From Streptomyces sp. NRRL WC-3626 (GTDB taxonomy: Bacteria > Actinomycetota > Actinomycetes > Streptomycetales > Streptomycetaceae), in NCBI RefSeq assembly GCF_000718785.1, contig NZ_JOCA01000014.1:124001-188000 (forward strand): a DNA stretch of 64,000 nt, given 5' to 3'. The notes below the pieces were generated by a model. The model saw nothing but the letters and a program-made list of their open reading frames with translations. It was not told where the DNA came from and made no database searches. Shown in pieces: positions 19,585 through 28,597 of this stretch (the stretch's first letter is position 1; every line of letters begins with the position of its first letter). A program made the position numbers and the translations under genes.

Positions 19585-19842
19585 CTAACGTCCCTGGTCG
19601 CACCACCACCCCTTCTCGAACAGATGCGCGACCTCGGCGATCCGTACCTCGTCGCACCGGTAGCGGCCGCGGTCCGTACGGAGCAGACCGAGGGCGGTGA
19701 GCAGCCGGAGGTGGGTGCGGACGGCCGGGCCCGGCAGGGCAAGGCGTGCGGCGACGGTCTGTGCGGTGAGGCCGACGGGCTCCGCCTGTCTCAGCAGCGT
19801 CAGGATGCGCAGTCGCGTCCCGTCGACGGGGGTCCTCAGCAT
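19585..19842 (-). CDS. ArsR-like winged-helix regulator heading the fluoride operon
   Basis: The protein has 85 residues and is essentially one winged helix (DGTRLRILTLLRQAEP, then LALPGPAVRTHLRLLTALGLL). It lacks the paired cysteines of metal-sensing ArsR proteins, apart from single Cys residues near the C terminus (YRCDE, WWCDQ). The ATG at 19842 has a perfect GGAGGT site. It lies 33 bases upstream of the first crcB gene on the same strand. Control of fluoride export is inferred from position only. Confidence 0.78.
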   Translation of the reverse strand: MLRTPVDGTRLRILTLLRQAEPVGLTAQTVAARLALPGPAVRTHLRLLTALGLLRTDRGRYRCDEVRIAEVAHLFEKGWWCDQGR

Positions 19843-19967
19843 GGCGTACACCTCCGCGCCGGGCCGCGCGCTCCGGAGCCCCTCCACTCTGCCCGAGTCG
19901 AACGCCCCGTGTCCCGTTCCGAAGGCAGCTTGTCCGGGACTCAACGGGCTTGTGGTACAAGGCTGTT

Positions 19968-20001
19968 CGGCCCCGCCATCGGATTCGCCGGGGCGGGGCC
20001 G
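19968..20001 (-). terminator. Hairpin after the endo-galactanase gene
   Basis: GGCCCCGCC (19969-19977) pairs with GGCGGGGCC (19992-20000) around a 14-base loop. It begins 7 bases after the stop codon of the GH53 gene on the minus strand and likely ends the galactan enzyme transcript. Confidence 0.65.
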
Positions 20002-20007
20002 GGTGGT

Positions 20008-21570
20008 TCAGCGGTGGCGGAACCACGCTGTGGCGGGCAGGGCGCGGTCGTCGTAGCCGAACAGTGCCTGGTTCTCCCAGCCGTTGCCGGAGGACGGATC
20101 GGTGGGGTCCCAGCCGTTGCCGGCGCGGGCGGTCCAGGTCGCCTCCCAGTAGAAGACGCCGAGGCCGCGGCCGTTCGGAACGGCTTCCACGATGCTCGTC
20201 ACGTCGTTCATCCACCGGGTCTGGCCACTGGTGGACGCCGGGTAGCCGGGGACGAGTTCACCACTGACGTCGATGATGTTCTCGAGGCCGTCCTCGCTGT
20301 CGAGCCGGAACGGGTAGGCCGTCTCGGCGACGAAGACGGGCTTGCCGTAGCGGGCGGCCGTGTCGTCGAGGGTGGTCTGGAAGTCGTGCAGGGTGCCGTG
20401 CCAGTAGCCGTAGTAGGACAGGCCGACGGCGTCGAACCGCACGCCGTGGGAGACCGCGTTGTCGAACCACCAGCGGGTGCCCTCGAGGTCACCGCCCTCG
20501 GCGAGGTGCAGCGCGGCGACCGTGGAAGGGCTGACCGCCTTGACCGCGTCGTAGCCGGAGTTGAGCAGTCCGGCGAGCTGGGTCCAGTTGCCGGTGGAAC
20601 CCTCGTTCCACAGCATGCCGCCGTTGATCTCGTTGCCCACCTGCACCATGTCGGCGGTGGTGCCCTGCGCCTTCAGGGCGTTCAGGACGTCGTACGTGTG
20701 GTCGTAGACGTCCTTCTTCAGCTGTCCGTAGCCGTGTCCGGCCCAGGCGGCGGGCTTGTTCTGCTTGCCCGGGTCGGCCCAGGCGTCGGAGTAGTGGAAG
20801 TCGACCAGGAGTTTCATGCCCTGGGCCTTGATCCGCTTGGCCAGGGCGAGGACGTGCGCCTTGTCGTTGTAGCCGTCGGCCGGGTTCACCCAGACCTTGA
20901 GGCGGGCGTAGTTCATGCCGGTGGACTTCAGGATCGCGACCGGGTCGCCGGCGGTTCCGGACGCGGTCCGGTACGTGCCGCCCTTCGCCTCGCTCTTGGG
21001 CAGTGAGGAGATGTCGGCGCCCTTGACCGCGACGCCCGGGGTGGTGCCGCGGGTGAAGGCCAGATCGTCGACGTTGATCCAGTTTCCGGCGTTGGCATCG
21101 CTGTTGACGCTGACGGTGCACTGGCTGCCGGTGACCCGGACGGGTACGACGATCCGTATCCAGCTGGAGTCGGAGACCGGCAGATCGGTGCGCTGTTCGG
21201 CGCCGCCGCAGTTCTTCAGGGCGAGGTGGGCGGCGTTCTGGCCGCCGCCGGAGCGGACCCAGGCGGTGAGCCGGTAGTCACCGCTCGTCAGTCCGGACAG
21301 GTACTGGTACGTCTCGACCTTGTAGGCGGCGGACGACCAGTGGGAGAGGCGGTGACCGCCGCTGCGGCCACCGGACTCCGTGTACGAGGCCGCCGTGTCG
21401 CCGTACTCGGACCAGCCGGCCGGGGTAGCGGTGCCCGAACCGTCGTTCTCGAAGCCGCCGTTGGTGAGCGTGCTGGCCGCCGTCGCGCTCTGGGCGGGCA
21501 GGGCGGTGAGGGCGAGCCCGGCCACGAGCGGCGTGAGCAGGGCGTGAAGTGTGCGTCTGGGATGGAACAT
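20008..21570 (-). CDS. Secreted arabinogalactan endo-beta-1,4-galactanase (GH53)
   Basis: The protein has 520 residues. A signal peptide (about residues 1-32, ending AATA) leads to a carbohydrate-binding-like beta-sandwich (about 33-175, TLTNGGFENDG). A GH53 catalytic barrel (about 180-520) follows. The acid/base Glu is in QVGNEING and the nucleophile Glu in FVAETAYP. It cuts beta-1,4-galactan outside the cell into oligosaccharides, which the ABC importer encoded nearby can take up. It lies 111 bases downstream of the GH42 gene, with a strong hairpin between them. The B. subtilis counterpart is GanB. Confidence 0.93.
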   Translation of the reverse strand: MFHPRRTLHALLTPLVAGLALTALPAQSATAASTLTNGGFENDGSGTATPAGWSEYGDTAASYTESGGRSGGHRLSHWSSAAYKVETYQYLSGLTSGDYRLTAWVRSGGGQNAAHLALKNCGGAEQRTDLPVSDSSWIRIVVPVRVTGSQCTVSVNSDANAGNWINVDDLAFTRGTTPGVAVKGADISSLPKSEAKGGTYRTASGTAGDPVAILKSTGMNYARLKVWVNPADGYNDKAHVLALAKRIKAQGMKLLVDFHYSDAWADPGKQNKPAAWAGHGYGQLKKDVYDHTYDVLNALKAQGTTADMVQVGNEINGGMLWNEGSTGNWTQLAGLLNSGYDAVKAVSPSTVAALHLAEGGDLEGTRWWFDNAVSHGVRFDAVGLSYYGYWHGTLHDFQTTLDDTAARYGKPVFVAETAYPFRLDSEDGLENIIDVSGELVPGYPASTSGQTRWMNDVTSIVEAVPNGRGLGVFYWEATWTARAGNGWDPTDPSSGNGWENQALFGYDDRALPATAWFRHR

Positions 21571-21632
21571 GGGCGTTCGTCGTCCCTTCGACGTGGGGAG
21601 GGGGTGCCCGCACCCGGGAGGGGGTGAGGGCC

Positions 21633-21671
21633 CCCTCCGCCCGCGGCCGGTGTGCTCACGCGGGCGGAGGG
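21633..21671 (-). terminator. 13-bp-stem hairpin between GH42 and GH53 genes
   Basis: CCCTCCGCCCGCG (21633-21645) pairs perfectly with CGCGGGCGGAGGG (21659-21671) around 13 bases. On the minus strand it follows the GH42 stop by about 10 bases. It may be a full terminator with a separate GH53 promoter, or an attenuator that lowers GH53 expression. The sequence does not decide this. Confidence 0.6.
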
Positions 21672-21681
21672 GAGTCGCGGC

Positions 21682-23703
21682 TCAGCCGTCGAGCCGTACG
21701 ACCCGGACGGCTCCGGCCGGGACCGCGAGGCGGCCCGCGGCGGGCTCGCCGGTCAGCAGCTCGGTGCCGGGGGTGTCCAGCGGCACCTTGGCGTCGGCGG
21801 CGGTGTGGTTGATCGCGAACAGGAAGGTGCCCGACTCGCCGGTGCGGCGCACCACTTCGACGTCGCGGGGCAGATCGCCGCGCGGGTCGGTCCCGGTGTC
21901 CTCGACGACCCGGCCGAGCAGGGTGGCCAGGCCCTCGGCGCCGAGCCGGGTGGAGACGTACCAGGCGGTGCCCTCGCCGAGCCGGTGCCGGGTGACGGCC
22001 GGGCGTCCCTCGGTCAGGCCGTCCGCGTACGTCCACACCGTCTCGGCGCCGCGCGGCACCACGAACTCCGTCCACACGTCGGCGTCGAGGCCGCTGCCGC
22101 CGGGGCCGGTGAGCCGGACCCGCTCGCCCCCCAGCAGGGGGGAGAACTCCTCGACGGTCAGGCCGAGCACGTCACGCAGGGCGCCCGGATAGGGGCCCTC
22201 GTGCACGGCGTCGTGCTCGTCGACGATGCCGGAGAAGTACGACACGACGAGGGTGCCGCCGTTCTCGACGTACTCCCGGAGGTTGTCCCCCGCCGCCCGT
22301 GTCATCAGGTAGAGGGCCGGTACGACGACGAGGGGATACCTCGACAGGTCGGCCTCGGGGTGGGCGAAGTCGACGGTGAGATGGTGGTCGTAGAGGGCCT
22401 CGTACCAGGCGTCGGCCCGTTCGCGGGCGTCGTGGTCCTCGCTGGGGCGCCAGTCGAGGTTCTGCGCCCACCAGGACTGCCAGTCCCACAGCACGGCGAC
22501 GCCGGCCTCGGTGCGGCTGCCCCGGATCGGCCCCAACGAGGCCACGGCGGAGCCGAGTTCGGTCACCTCGTGGAAGACGCGGGTGTCGGTGCCGCCGTGC
22601 GGCAGCATCGCGGAGTGGAACTTCTCGGCGCCGCGCCGGGACTGGCGCCACTGGAAGAACATCGCGCCCTCGGAGCCGCGGGCCACGTGCGCCAGCGAGT
22701 TGCGGGCCATCTGGCCGGGGGCCTTGGCGGGGTTGCGGGGCTGCCAGTTGACGCCCGAGGTGGAGTGCTCGAGCAGCAGCCAGGGGGCGCCGCCGGCGAC
22801 GGAACGGGTGAGGTCTGCGGCCATGGCGAGGTTGACGTGGGTGCGGCGGCCGTCGGTGATCAGATAGTGGTCGTTGGTGACGAGGTCCACCTCGCGGCCC
22901 CAGGCCCAGTAGTCGACGGAGTCGCACTGGCTGAGGGCGGTCATGAAGTTGGTGGTGACCGGGACACCGGGCGAGAGCCGGTGCAGGATGTCCCGCTCGG
23001 CGGTGAAGTTCTCCCGCATGGTGGCGTCGGCGAACCGGCGGTAGTCCAGCGCCTGGGCCGGATTGCCGACCGTCGGAGTGCGGCGCGGCGGGTTGATCTC
23101 GTCGAAGCCGGCATAGCGCTGGCCCCAGAAGGCGGTGCCCCAGGCCTCGTTGACCGCCTCGACGGTGCCGTACTCCCGCCGCAGCCAGCGGCGGAAGTGG
23201 TCGGCGCAGGAGTCGCAGTAGCAGGCGGAGACGGGAACGCCGTACTCGTTGTGGACGTGCCACAGGGCGAGCGCGGGATGGTCGCCGTAGCGCTCGGCGA
23301 GCCGTGTGGTGATGTTCGCGGCGGCCGCGCGGTAGTCGGCGTTGCTGTGGCAGATGGCGCCGCGTGAGCCGAACTCCAGGCGTACGCCGTCCTCGGTGAC
23401 CGGCAGCGCGTCGGGGTGGGCGCGGTAGAACCAGGCGGGCGGCGCCACGGTGGGCGTGCCGAGGTCGACGCGGATGCCGGCCCCGTGCAGCAGGCCGAGG
23501 TTGCGGTCGAGCCAGCCGAAGTCGTACACGCCGGGCGAGGGCTCCAGCAGGGCCCAGGAGAAGATCCCGACGCTCACCATGGTGACGCCGGCCTCCCGCA
23601 TCAGCCGTACGTCCTCGTCCCAGACGTTCTCCGGCCACTGCTCGGGGTTGTAGTCCCCGCCGAAGGCGAGCCCGGTGAGGCCCCTGGGGGTGGTCTCCGG
23701 CAT
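21682..23703 (-). CDS. Beta-galactosidase (GH42)
   Basis: The protein has 673 residues, typical for GH42, and has no signal peptide. The opening GLAFGGDYNPEQWPE is a hallmark. The acid/base Glu sits in WHVHNEYG and the likely nucleophile in LLEHSTSGVNW. Cys residues at SACYCDSCADHF resemble the zinc cluster of some GH42 enzymes. It splits imported beta-galacto-oligosaccharides to galactose in the cytoplasm. The ATG at 23703 was chosen at the family start. The gene is divergent from the importer genes and shares a promoter region with them. Confidence 0.93.
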   Translation of the reverse strand: MPETTPRGLTGLAFGGDYNPEQWPENVWDEDVRLMREAGVTMVSVGIFSWALLEPSPGVYDFGWLDRNLGLLHGAGIRVDLGTPTVAPPAWFYRAHPDALPVTEDGVRLEFGSRGAICHSNADYRAAAANITTRLAERYGDHPALALWHVHNEYGVPVSACYCDSCADHFRRWLRREYGTVEAVNEAWGTAFWGQRYAGFDEINPPRRTPTVGNPAQALDYRRFADATMRENFTAERDILHRLSPGVPVTTNFMTALSQCDSVDYWAWGREVDLVTNDHYLITDGRRTHVNLAMAADLTRSVAGGAPWLLLEHSTSGVNWQPRNPAKAPGQMARNSLAHVARGSEGAMFFQWRQSRRGAEKFHSAMLPHGGTDTRVFHEVTELGSAVASLGPIRGSRTEAGVAVLWDWQSWWAQNLDWRPSEDHDARERADAWYEALYDHHLTVDFAHPEADLSRYPLVVVPALYLMTRAAGDNLREYVENGGTLVVSYFSGIVDEHDAVHEGPYPGALRDVLGLTVEEFSPLLGGERVRLTGPGGSGLDADVWTEFVVPRGAETVWTYADGLTEGRPAVTRHRLGEGTAWYVSTRLGAEGLATLLGRVVEDTGTDPRGDLPRDVEVVRRTGESGTFLFAINHTAADAKVPLDTPGTELLTGEPAAGRLAVPAGAVRVVRLDG

Positions 23704-23793
23704 GGAATCTCTCCCGATGTGTTCGATCTCCTGGGAACGTGCACACACCCTTCCCGGCGGTGCGAGGCCAACATAACCGCACAGCAACAACCA

Positions 23794-23822
23794 TTGACAA
23801 GTGTCCGAGGTGTTTCTCTACT
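23794..23822 (+). promoter_or_regulatory. Promoter of the galacto-oligosaccharide importer operon
   Basis: TTGACA (23794-23799) and TCTACT (23817-23822) are separated by exactly 17 bases, a strong HrdB-type promoter. On the opposite strand TTGTCA overlaps the same -35 (23795-23800), followed by AT-rich sequence, so a back-to-back promoter for the GH42 gene is likely. Confidence 0.7.
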
Positions 23823-23836
23823 GTGAACGCTCACAG
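23821..23836. promoter_or_regulatory. LacI-family operator of the galactan locus
   Basis: CTGTGAACGCTCACAG is an inverted repeat with 6-base arms and a CG centre, the typical shape of LacI/GalR operators. It overlaps the -10 box and the expected transcription start of the importer operon. The LacI gene at the end of that operon is the obvious binding protein. Confidence 0.75.
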
Positions 23837-23889
23837 AAGCATGGCTGGTTCTCGCAGCAGGCGAGGGCCCCAGGTCAGGGGAGAGTTCC

Positions 23890-25209
23890 ATGCCGTACAC
23901 GAAGCGCCGTCGCCTCGTGAGTTCCGCCGTCGCGGTCGCGCTCGGCGCCACCGCACTCGCCGCCTGCGGCTCGTCGTCCGACGACGACGCGGCGCAGTCG
24001 GGGCCGGTCTCACTGACGTACTGGACCTGGACCCCCGGCATGGACAAGGTCGTCGACCTGTGGAACAAGGGGCCGGGCAAGAAGGAGCAGATCACCGTCA
24101 CGGTGAAGAAGCAGGCGTCCGGCGACACGCTGGTCACCAAGATCCTCACCGCGCACAAGGCCGGCAAGGCGCCCGACCTGGTGCAGGCCGAGTACCAGGC
24201 GCTGCCGACGCTGGTCAGCAATGACGCGCTCGCCGACATCGGTGACGACGTGGGCGACGCGAAGAGCAAGTTCGCCGACGGCGTCTGGCAGCAGACCACG
24301 CTCGGCACGGACGCCGTCTACGCGGTCCCGCAGGACATCGGGCCGATGATGTTCTACTACCGCGAGGACCTGTTCAAGGAGTACGGGCTCTCCGTCCCGG
24401 CCACCTGGGAGGAGTTCGCCGAGACGGCCCGCGCGCTGAAGAAGAAGGCGCCGGACAAGGATCTGACCACCTTCTCCGCCAACGACTCCGGCCTGTTCGC
24501 GGGCCTCGCCCAGCAGGCCGGCGCGCGGTGGTGGACCACCTCCGGCGACAAGTGGAAGGTCGGCATCGACGACGCGGCGACGAAGAGGGTCGCCGAGTTC
24601 TGGGGCGGTCTGGTCGAGGAGGGCGCCATCGACAACCAGCCGATGTACACGCCGGCCTGGAACAAGGCGCTGAACACCGGCAAGCAGATCGCGTGGGTGA
24701 GCGCGGTGTGGGCGCCCGGCACGCTGACCACGGCCGCGCCGGACACCAAGGGCAAGTGGGCCATGGCCCCGCTCCCCCAGTGGGGTGACGGCGAGAGCCG
24801 TACGGGCAGCTGGGGCGGTTCCTCGACCGGTGTCACCACCGACTCCGGGAACAAGGAGGCCGCCGCGAAGTTCGCCACCTGGCTGAACACCGACGGCGAC
24901 GCCCTGAACGCGCTGGCGAAGGAGGGCGGCATCTATCCGGCCTCCACGTCGGCCCAGCTCAGCGGCGCCTTCACCACCGCGCCGGAGTACTTCTCCAACC
25001 AGCCCGACTTCTACCGGAAGGCCGCCGACATCGCGGAGACCACCGCGCCGTCCGCCTGGGGCCCGAACGTCAACGTCGCCTACACGACGTTCAGGGACGC
25101 CTTCGGCGCGGCCGCGAAGAACAAGTCGGGCTTCACCGCCGCCCTGACCACCATGCAGGAGGACACGGTCGCGGACCTGAAGAAGCAGGGCTTCGGGGTC
25201 GCGGAGTGA
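23890..25209 (+). CDS. ABC transporter sugar-binding lipoprotein (galacto-oligosaccharides inferred)
   Basis: The protein has 439 residues. A lipoprotein signal with lipobox LAAC puts the lipidated cysteine at position 26. The mature part is a family 1 extracellular solute-binding protein (SBP_bac_1), with the usual VPQDIGPMMFYYREDLF segment. It captures oligosaccharides for the two permeases downstream. The substrate is inferred from the flanking galactanase and beta-galactosidase. No ATPase gene is present. Streptomyces importers of this class share the MsiK ATPase encoded elsewhere. Confidence 0.9.
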   Translation: MPYTKRRRLVSSAVAVALGATALAACGSSSDDDAAQSGPVSLTYWTWTPGMDKVVDLWNKGPGKKEQITVTVKKQASGDTLVTKILTAHKAGKAPDLVQAEYQALPTLVSNDALADIGDDVGDAKSKFADGVWQQTTLGTDAVYAVPQDIGPMMFYYREDLFKEYGLSVPATWEEFAETARALKKKAPDKDLTTFSANDSGLFAGLAQQAGARWWTTSGDKWKVGIDDAATKRVAEFWGGLVEEGAIDNQPMYTPAWNKALNTGKQIAWVSAVWAPGTLTTAAPDTKGKWAMAPLPQWGDGESRTGSWGGSSTGVTTDSGNKEAAAKFATWLNTDGDALNALAKEGGIYPASTSAQLSGAFTTAPEYFSNQPDFYRKAADIAETTAPSAWGPNVNVAYTTFRDAFGAAAKNKSGFTAALTTMQEDTVADLKKQGFGVAE

Positions 25210-26132
25210 GGTCCACGCCCCGCCGGACGTCGTACGGGGTCAAGGGGGCCCCGTACGCGTTCCTGATACCCGCCGGTCTGTTGTTCCTCCTGTTCTTCGC
25301 GCTGCCCATCGGGTACGCCGTCTGGCTCAGCTTCCGCAAGGTGCGGGTCTCCGGGCTCGGCCTCGGTGCCGGCGCCCGCGAGGAGGTCTGGGCCGGTCTG
25401 GAGAACTACACCGGCGCCCTGTCCGACAGCGAGCTGCTGGACGGCGCGCTGCGGGTGCTCGGTTACGGCTGCATCGTGGTACCGGTGATGCTGGGCCTGG
25501 CCCTGGTGTTCGCGCTGATGCTCGACTCCGAGCGGGTGCGGCTGGCGCCCGTCACCCGGCTCGCGATCTTCCTGCCGTACGCGATCCCCGGTGTCGTGGC
25601 GGCCCTGCTGTGGGGCTTCCTGTATCTGCCGGACGTGAGCCCGTTCTACTTCGTGCTCGACAGGTTCGGTCTGCCACAGCCGGATCTGCTGGACGGCGGG
25701 CCGCTGTATCTGGCGCTGTCGAACATCGCCGTCTGGGGCGGCACCGGCTTCAACATGATCGTCATCTACACCGCGCTGCGGGCCATCCCCGCCGAGGTGT
25801 ACGAGGCGGCCAGGCTGGACGGGGCCACGCCGCTGCAGACCGCGCTGCGGATCAAGATCCCGATGGTGGCGCCCTCGCTGGTGCTGACCTTCTTCTTCTC
25901 GATCATCGCGACGCTCCAGGTGTTCAGCGAACCGACCACGCTCAAGCCGCTCACCAACTCCGTGTCCACCACCTGGAGTCCGCTGATGAAGGTGTACCAG
26001 GACGCCTTCGGCAACGGCGACATCTACGCGGCCGCCGCACAGGCCACCCTGATCGCGCTCGCCACGCTGGTGCTGTCCTTCGGGTTCCTGCGGGCCGCCA
26101 ACCGACGCAGCAAGCAGGAGGCGGCCCGATGA
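25206..26132 (+). CDS. ABC transporter permease, MalF type
   Basis: The protein has 308 residues with six membrane helices. The EAA loop that contacts the ATPase reads EAARLDGATPLQTALRIKIP (about residues 200-220). The GTG start overlaps the stop of the binding-protein gene by 4 bases, so translation is coupled. It forms the membrane channel with the next gene product. Confidence 0.92.
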   Translation: MRSTPRRTSYGVKGAPYAFLIPAGLLFLLFFALPIGYAVWLSFRKVRVSGLGLGAGAREEVWAGLENYTGALSDSELLDGALRVLGYGCIVVPVMLGLALVFALMLDSERVRLAPVTRLAIFLPYAIPGVVAALLWGFLYLPDVSPFYFVLDRFGLPQPDLLDGGPLYLALSNIAVWGGTGFNMIVIYTALRAIPAEVYEAARLDGATPLQTALRIKIPMVAPSLVLTFFFSIIATLQVFSEPTTLKPLTNSVSTTWSPLMKVYQDAFGNGDIYAAAAQATLIALATLVLSFGFLRAANRRSKQEAAR

Positions 26133-27022
26133 GTTCTGTGGCCCTGCGCAAGGCCGAGCCCGCGGCCGGCACCACCCGGGGCCCGGCGCGCCCCCGCAGG
26201 ATCGCGCTGGTCCCGACCCTGACCCTGCTGCTCGGCGCGGTCTACTGTCTGCTGCCGGTCGCCTGGGTGGTCATCGCGTCCACCAAGTCCGGCTCGGAGC
26301 TGTTCTCCACCTTCACGTTCTGGCCCGGCACCGGCTTCGCCGACAACGTCGCCGACCTCAGCGCCTACCGCGACGGCGTCTACTGGCAGTGGATGGGCAA
26401 CTCCGCCCTGTACGCCGGGCTGGGCGCGCTGCTGTCGACGTGTGTGTCGGCGGTCAGCGGCTACGCGCTGGCGGTCTACCGCTTCCGGGGCCGCGAGTCG
26501 CTGTTCAACGTGCTGCTCGCGGGGGTGCTGATGCCGCCGGTGATCCTCGCCATCCCCCAGTATCTGCTGCTGGCGAAGGCCGACCTCACGGACTCCTATC
26601 TGTCCGTGCTGCTGCCGCAGATCCTCTCCCCGTACGGCGTCTACCTCGCGCGGATCTACGCCGCGGCCGCGGTGCCGTCGGACGTGGTGGAGGCCGGGCG
26701 GATGGACGGCGCGGGCGAGTGGCGGATCTTCTCCCGGGTGGCGCTGCCGATGATGGTGCCGGGACTGGTGACGGTGTTCCTGTTCCAGTTCGTGGCGATC
26801 TGGAACAACTTCCTGCTGCCGTACATCATGCTCAGCGACGACGAGAAGTTCCCGATCACCCTCGGTCTGTACACGCTGCTGGAACAGGGCGCGAACACGC
26901 CGGCGCTGTACACCCTGGTGATCACGGGGGCGTTCCTCGCGGTGTTCCCGCTGGTCGCGCTGTTCCTGGTCATCCAGCGGTTCTGGAGTCTGGATCTGCT
27001 CTCCGGGGCCGTAAAGTCATGA
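26129..27022 (+). CDS. ABC transporter permease, MalG type
   Basis: The protein has 297 residues with six membrane helices. The EAA loop is EAGRMDGAGEWRIFSRVALP (about residues 190-210). The ATG overlaps the stop of the partner permease gene by 4 bases. A long out-of-frame extension upstream is a shadow of that gene. It partners the MalF-type subunit in a carbohydrate importer of the CUT1 class. Confidence 0.92.
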   Translation: MSSVALRKAEPAAGTTRGPARPRRIALVPTLTLLLGAVYCLLPVAWVVIASTKSGSELFSTFTFWPGTGFADNVADLSAYRDGVYWQWMGNSALYAGLGALLSTCVSAVSGYALAVYRFRGRESLFNVLLAGVLMPPVILAIPQYLLLAKADLTDSYLSVLLPQILSPYGVYLARIYAAAAVPSDVVEAGRMDGAGEWRIFSRVALPMMVPGLVTVFLFQFVAIWNNFLLPYIMLSDDEKFPITLGLYTLLEQGANTPALYTLVITGAFLAVFPLVALFLVIQRFWSLDLLSGAVKS

Positions 27023-28050
27023 CCATGAGCAACACGGGGGGCCGGCGCAAGCCGCCGACGATCCACGACGTGGCGCGCGAGGCCGGTGTCTCGCGCGGCA
27101 CCGTCTCGCGGGTGCTCAACGGCGGCCACTACGTCAGCCCCGCCGCGGCGGAGTCCGTGAACGCCGCCATCCGCAGGACGGGGTACGTCGTGAACCGGCA
27201 CGCCCGTTCGCTGATCACCGGCCGGTCGGACTCGGTGGGGTTTCTGCTCACCGAGCCCCAGGAGCGGTTCTTCGAGGACCCCAACTTCAATGTGCTGCTG
27301 CGGGGTTGTACGCAGGCGCTGGCCGCTCACGACGTGCCGCTGCTGCTGATGCTGGCCGGCACGGACGACGAACGGCGGCGTATCACGCGGTACATCACCG
27401 CCGGGCACGTCGACGGGGTGCTGCTGGTGTCCAGTCACTCGGGTGACCCGGTGGCGGAGGAGCTGCGGGCGGCCGGGGTGCCGCTGGTGGCGTGCGGGAA
27501 GCCGATCGGGCTGGGTTCGAAGGTGAGTTATGTGGCCGCCGACGACCGGGACGGCGCGCGGGACATGGTGCGGCATCTGCTGGCGCTGGGGCGGCGGCGG
27601 ATCGGCGTGGTGACCGGCCCGCCGGACACGCCGGGCGGTGTGGAGCGTCTGGCCGGGTACCGGGAGGTGCTCGCCGAGGCGGGTGTGGAGGCCGACGAGC
27701 GGCTGGTGGTCTCCGGGGACTACAGCAGGGCCAGCGGTGAGGCGGGCGCGGAGCGGCTGCTGGCGCGGGTCCCGGACATGGACGCGGTGTTCGTCGCCTC
27801 CGATCTGATGGCCCAGGGTGTGCTCACCGCGCTGCAGCGGTCGGGGCGACGGGTGCCCGAGGACGTGGCGGTCGGCGGTTTCGACGACTCCCCGGCGGCC
27901 GTCGCCGCGAGTCCGGAGCTCACCACGATCCGCCAGCCGTGGGACCGCATCAGTACGGAGATGGTGCGGGTGCTGCTGGCCCAGATCGGCGGCGAGGACC
28001 CGGCTGCGGTGATCCTGCCGACGGAGCTGGTGAAGCGGGACTCGACGTAG
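27019..28050 (+). CDS. LacI family repressor of the galactan locus
   Basis: The protein has 343 residues. The N-terminal helix-turn-helix (PTIHDVAREAGVSRGTVSRVLNG) and hinge are followed by a periplasmic-binding-like ligand domain (about residues 70-340). The ATG overlaps the permease stop by 4 bases, so the repressor is the last gene of the operon it is expected to control. The single clear operator (23821-23836) lies over the operon promoter. The inducer is probably a galacto-oligosaccharide or galactose. Its role matches GanR of B. subtilis, but the genes are not orthologues by position. Confidence 0.92.
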   Translation: MTMSNTGGRRKPPTIHDVAREAGVSRGTVSRVLNGGHYVSPAAAESVNAAIRRTGYVVNRHARSLITGRSDSVGFLLTEPQERFFEDPNFNVLLRGCTQALAAHDVPLLLMLAGTDDERRRITRYITAGHVDGVLLVSSHSGDPVAEELRAAGVPLVACGKPIGLGSKVSYVAADDRDGARDMVRHLLALGRRRIGVVTGPPDTPGGVERLAGYREVLAEAGVEADERLVVSGDYSRASGEAGAERLLARVPDMDAVFVASDLMAQGVLTALQRSGRRVPEDVAVGGFDDSPAAVAASPELTTIRQPWDRISTEMVRVLLAQIGGEDPAAVILPTELVKRDST

Positions 28051-28184
28051 AAGGCCCCCGGCGGACGAAGCCCCCGGACGGCCGAGGCGGTCAGGATCGG
28101 AGAAGCCGGGTGGCCCTCCCCCGGCCTAACGTGAGGTCATCGGCGCACACCGGGCGCCGGCCCCGCTTCGAGGAGGAGTACGCC

Positions 28185-28535
28185 ATGACCCACGCGCTGA
28201 AGACCATCGTCTACCCCGTGAAGGACGTCGGCCCGGCGAAGGAGCTGTTCCGGACGCTGCTCGGGACGGAGCCGTACGCGGACGAGCCGTACTACGTCGG
28301 GTTCCGGACCGGCACCCATGAGATCGGTCTGGACCCGCACGGTCACGGCAAGGGCATGACCGGGCCGGTGCCCTACTGGACCGTGTCCGACATCCGGGCG
28401 ACCCTGGCCCGGCTGCTGGAGGCGGGTGCGAAGCCGCTGCAGGACGTCCAGGACGTGGGCGGCGGCACGCTGATCGCCGCCGTGCAGGACCCGGACGGCA
28501 ACCTCGTCGGTCTGTTCCAGGAAGGTGCCGCCTGA
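28185..28535 (+). CDS. VOC (glyoxalase/bleomycin-resistance fold) family protein
   Basis: The protein has 116 residues, one VOC module pair with a beta-alpha-beta3 layout. The final VQDPDGNLVGLFQ is the typical VOC end with its metal-ligand Glu replaced by Gln or missing, so metal dependence is uncertain. The ATG at 28185 has a textbook AGGAGG site. It stands alone between the LacI and MarR genes. The substrate is not known. Confidence 0.85.
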   Translation: MTHALKTIVYPVKDVGPAKELFRTLLGTEPYADEPYYVGFRTGTHEIGLDPHGHGKGMTGPVPYWTVSDIRATLARLLEAGAKPLQDVQDVGGGTLIAAVQDPDGNLVGLFQEGAA

Positions 28536-28572
28536 CCTGCCGCCGAGGGTGATCCTTGCGCGGTCATTGAAT

Positions 28573-28596
28573 CTCGAACAAGTGTTACGGTTCGAG
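28573..28596. promoter_or_regulatory. Inverted repeat over the start of the MarR gene
   Basis: CTCGAAC (28573-28579) and GTTCGAG (28590-28596) form a perfect 7-base inverted repeat with a 10-base spacer. It ends one base before the ATG. It overlaps a TACGGT -10-like box (28586-28591), so binding there would block transcription. Autoregulation by the MarR protein is inferred. Confidence 0.6.
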
Positions 28597-28597
28597 T

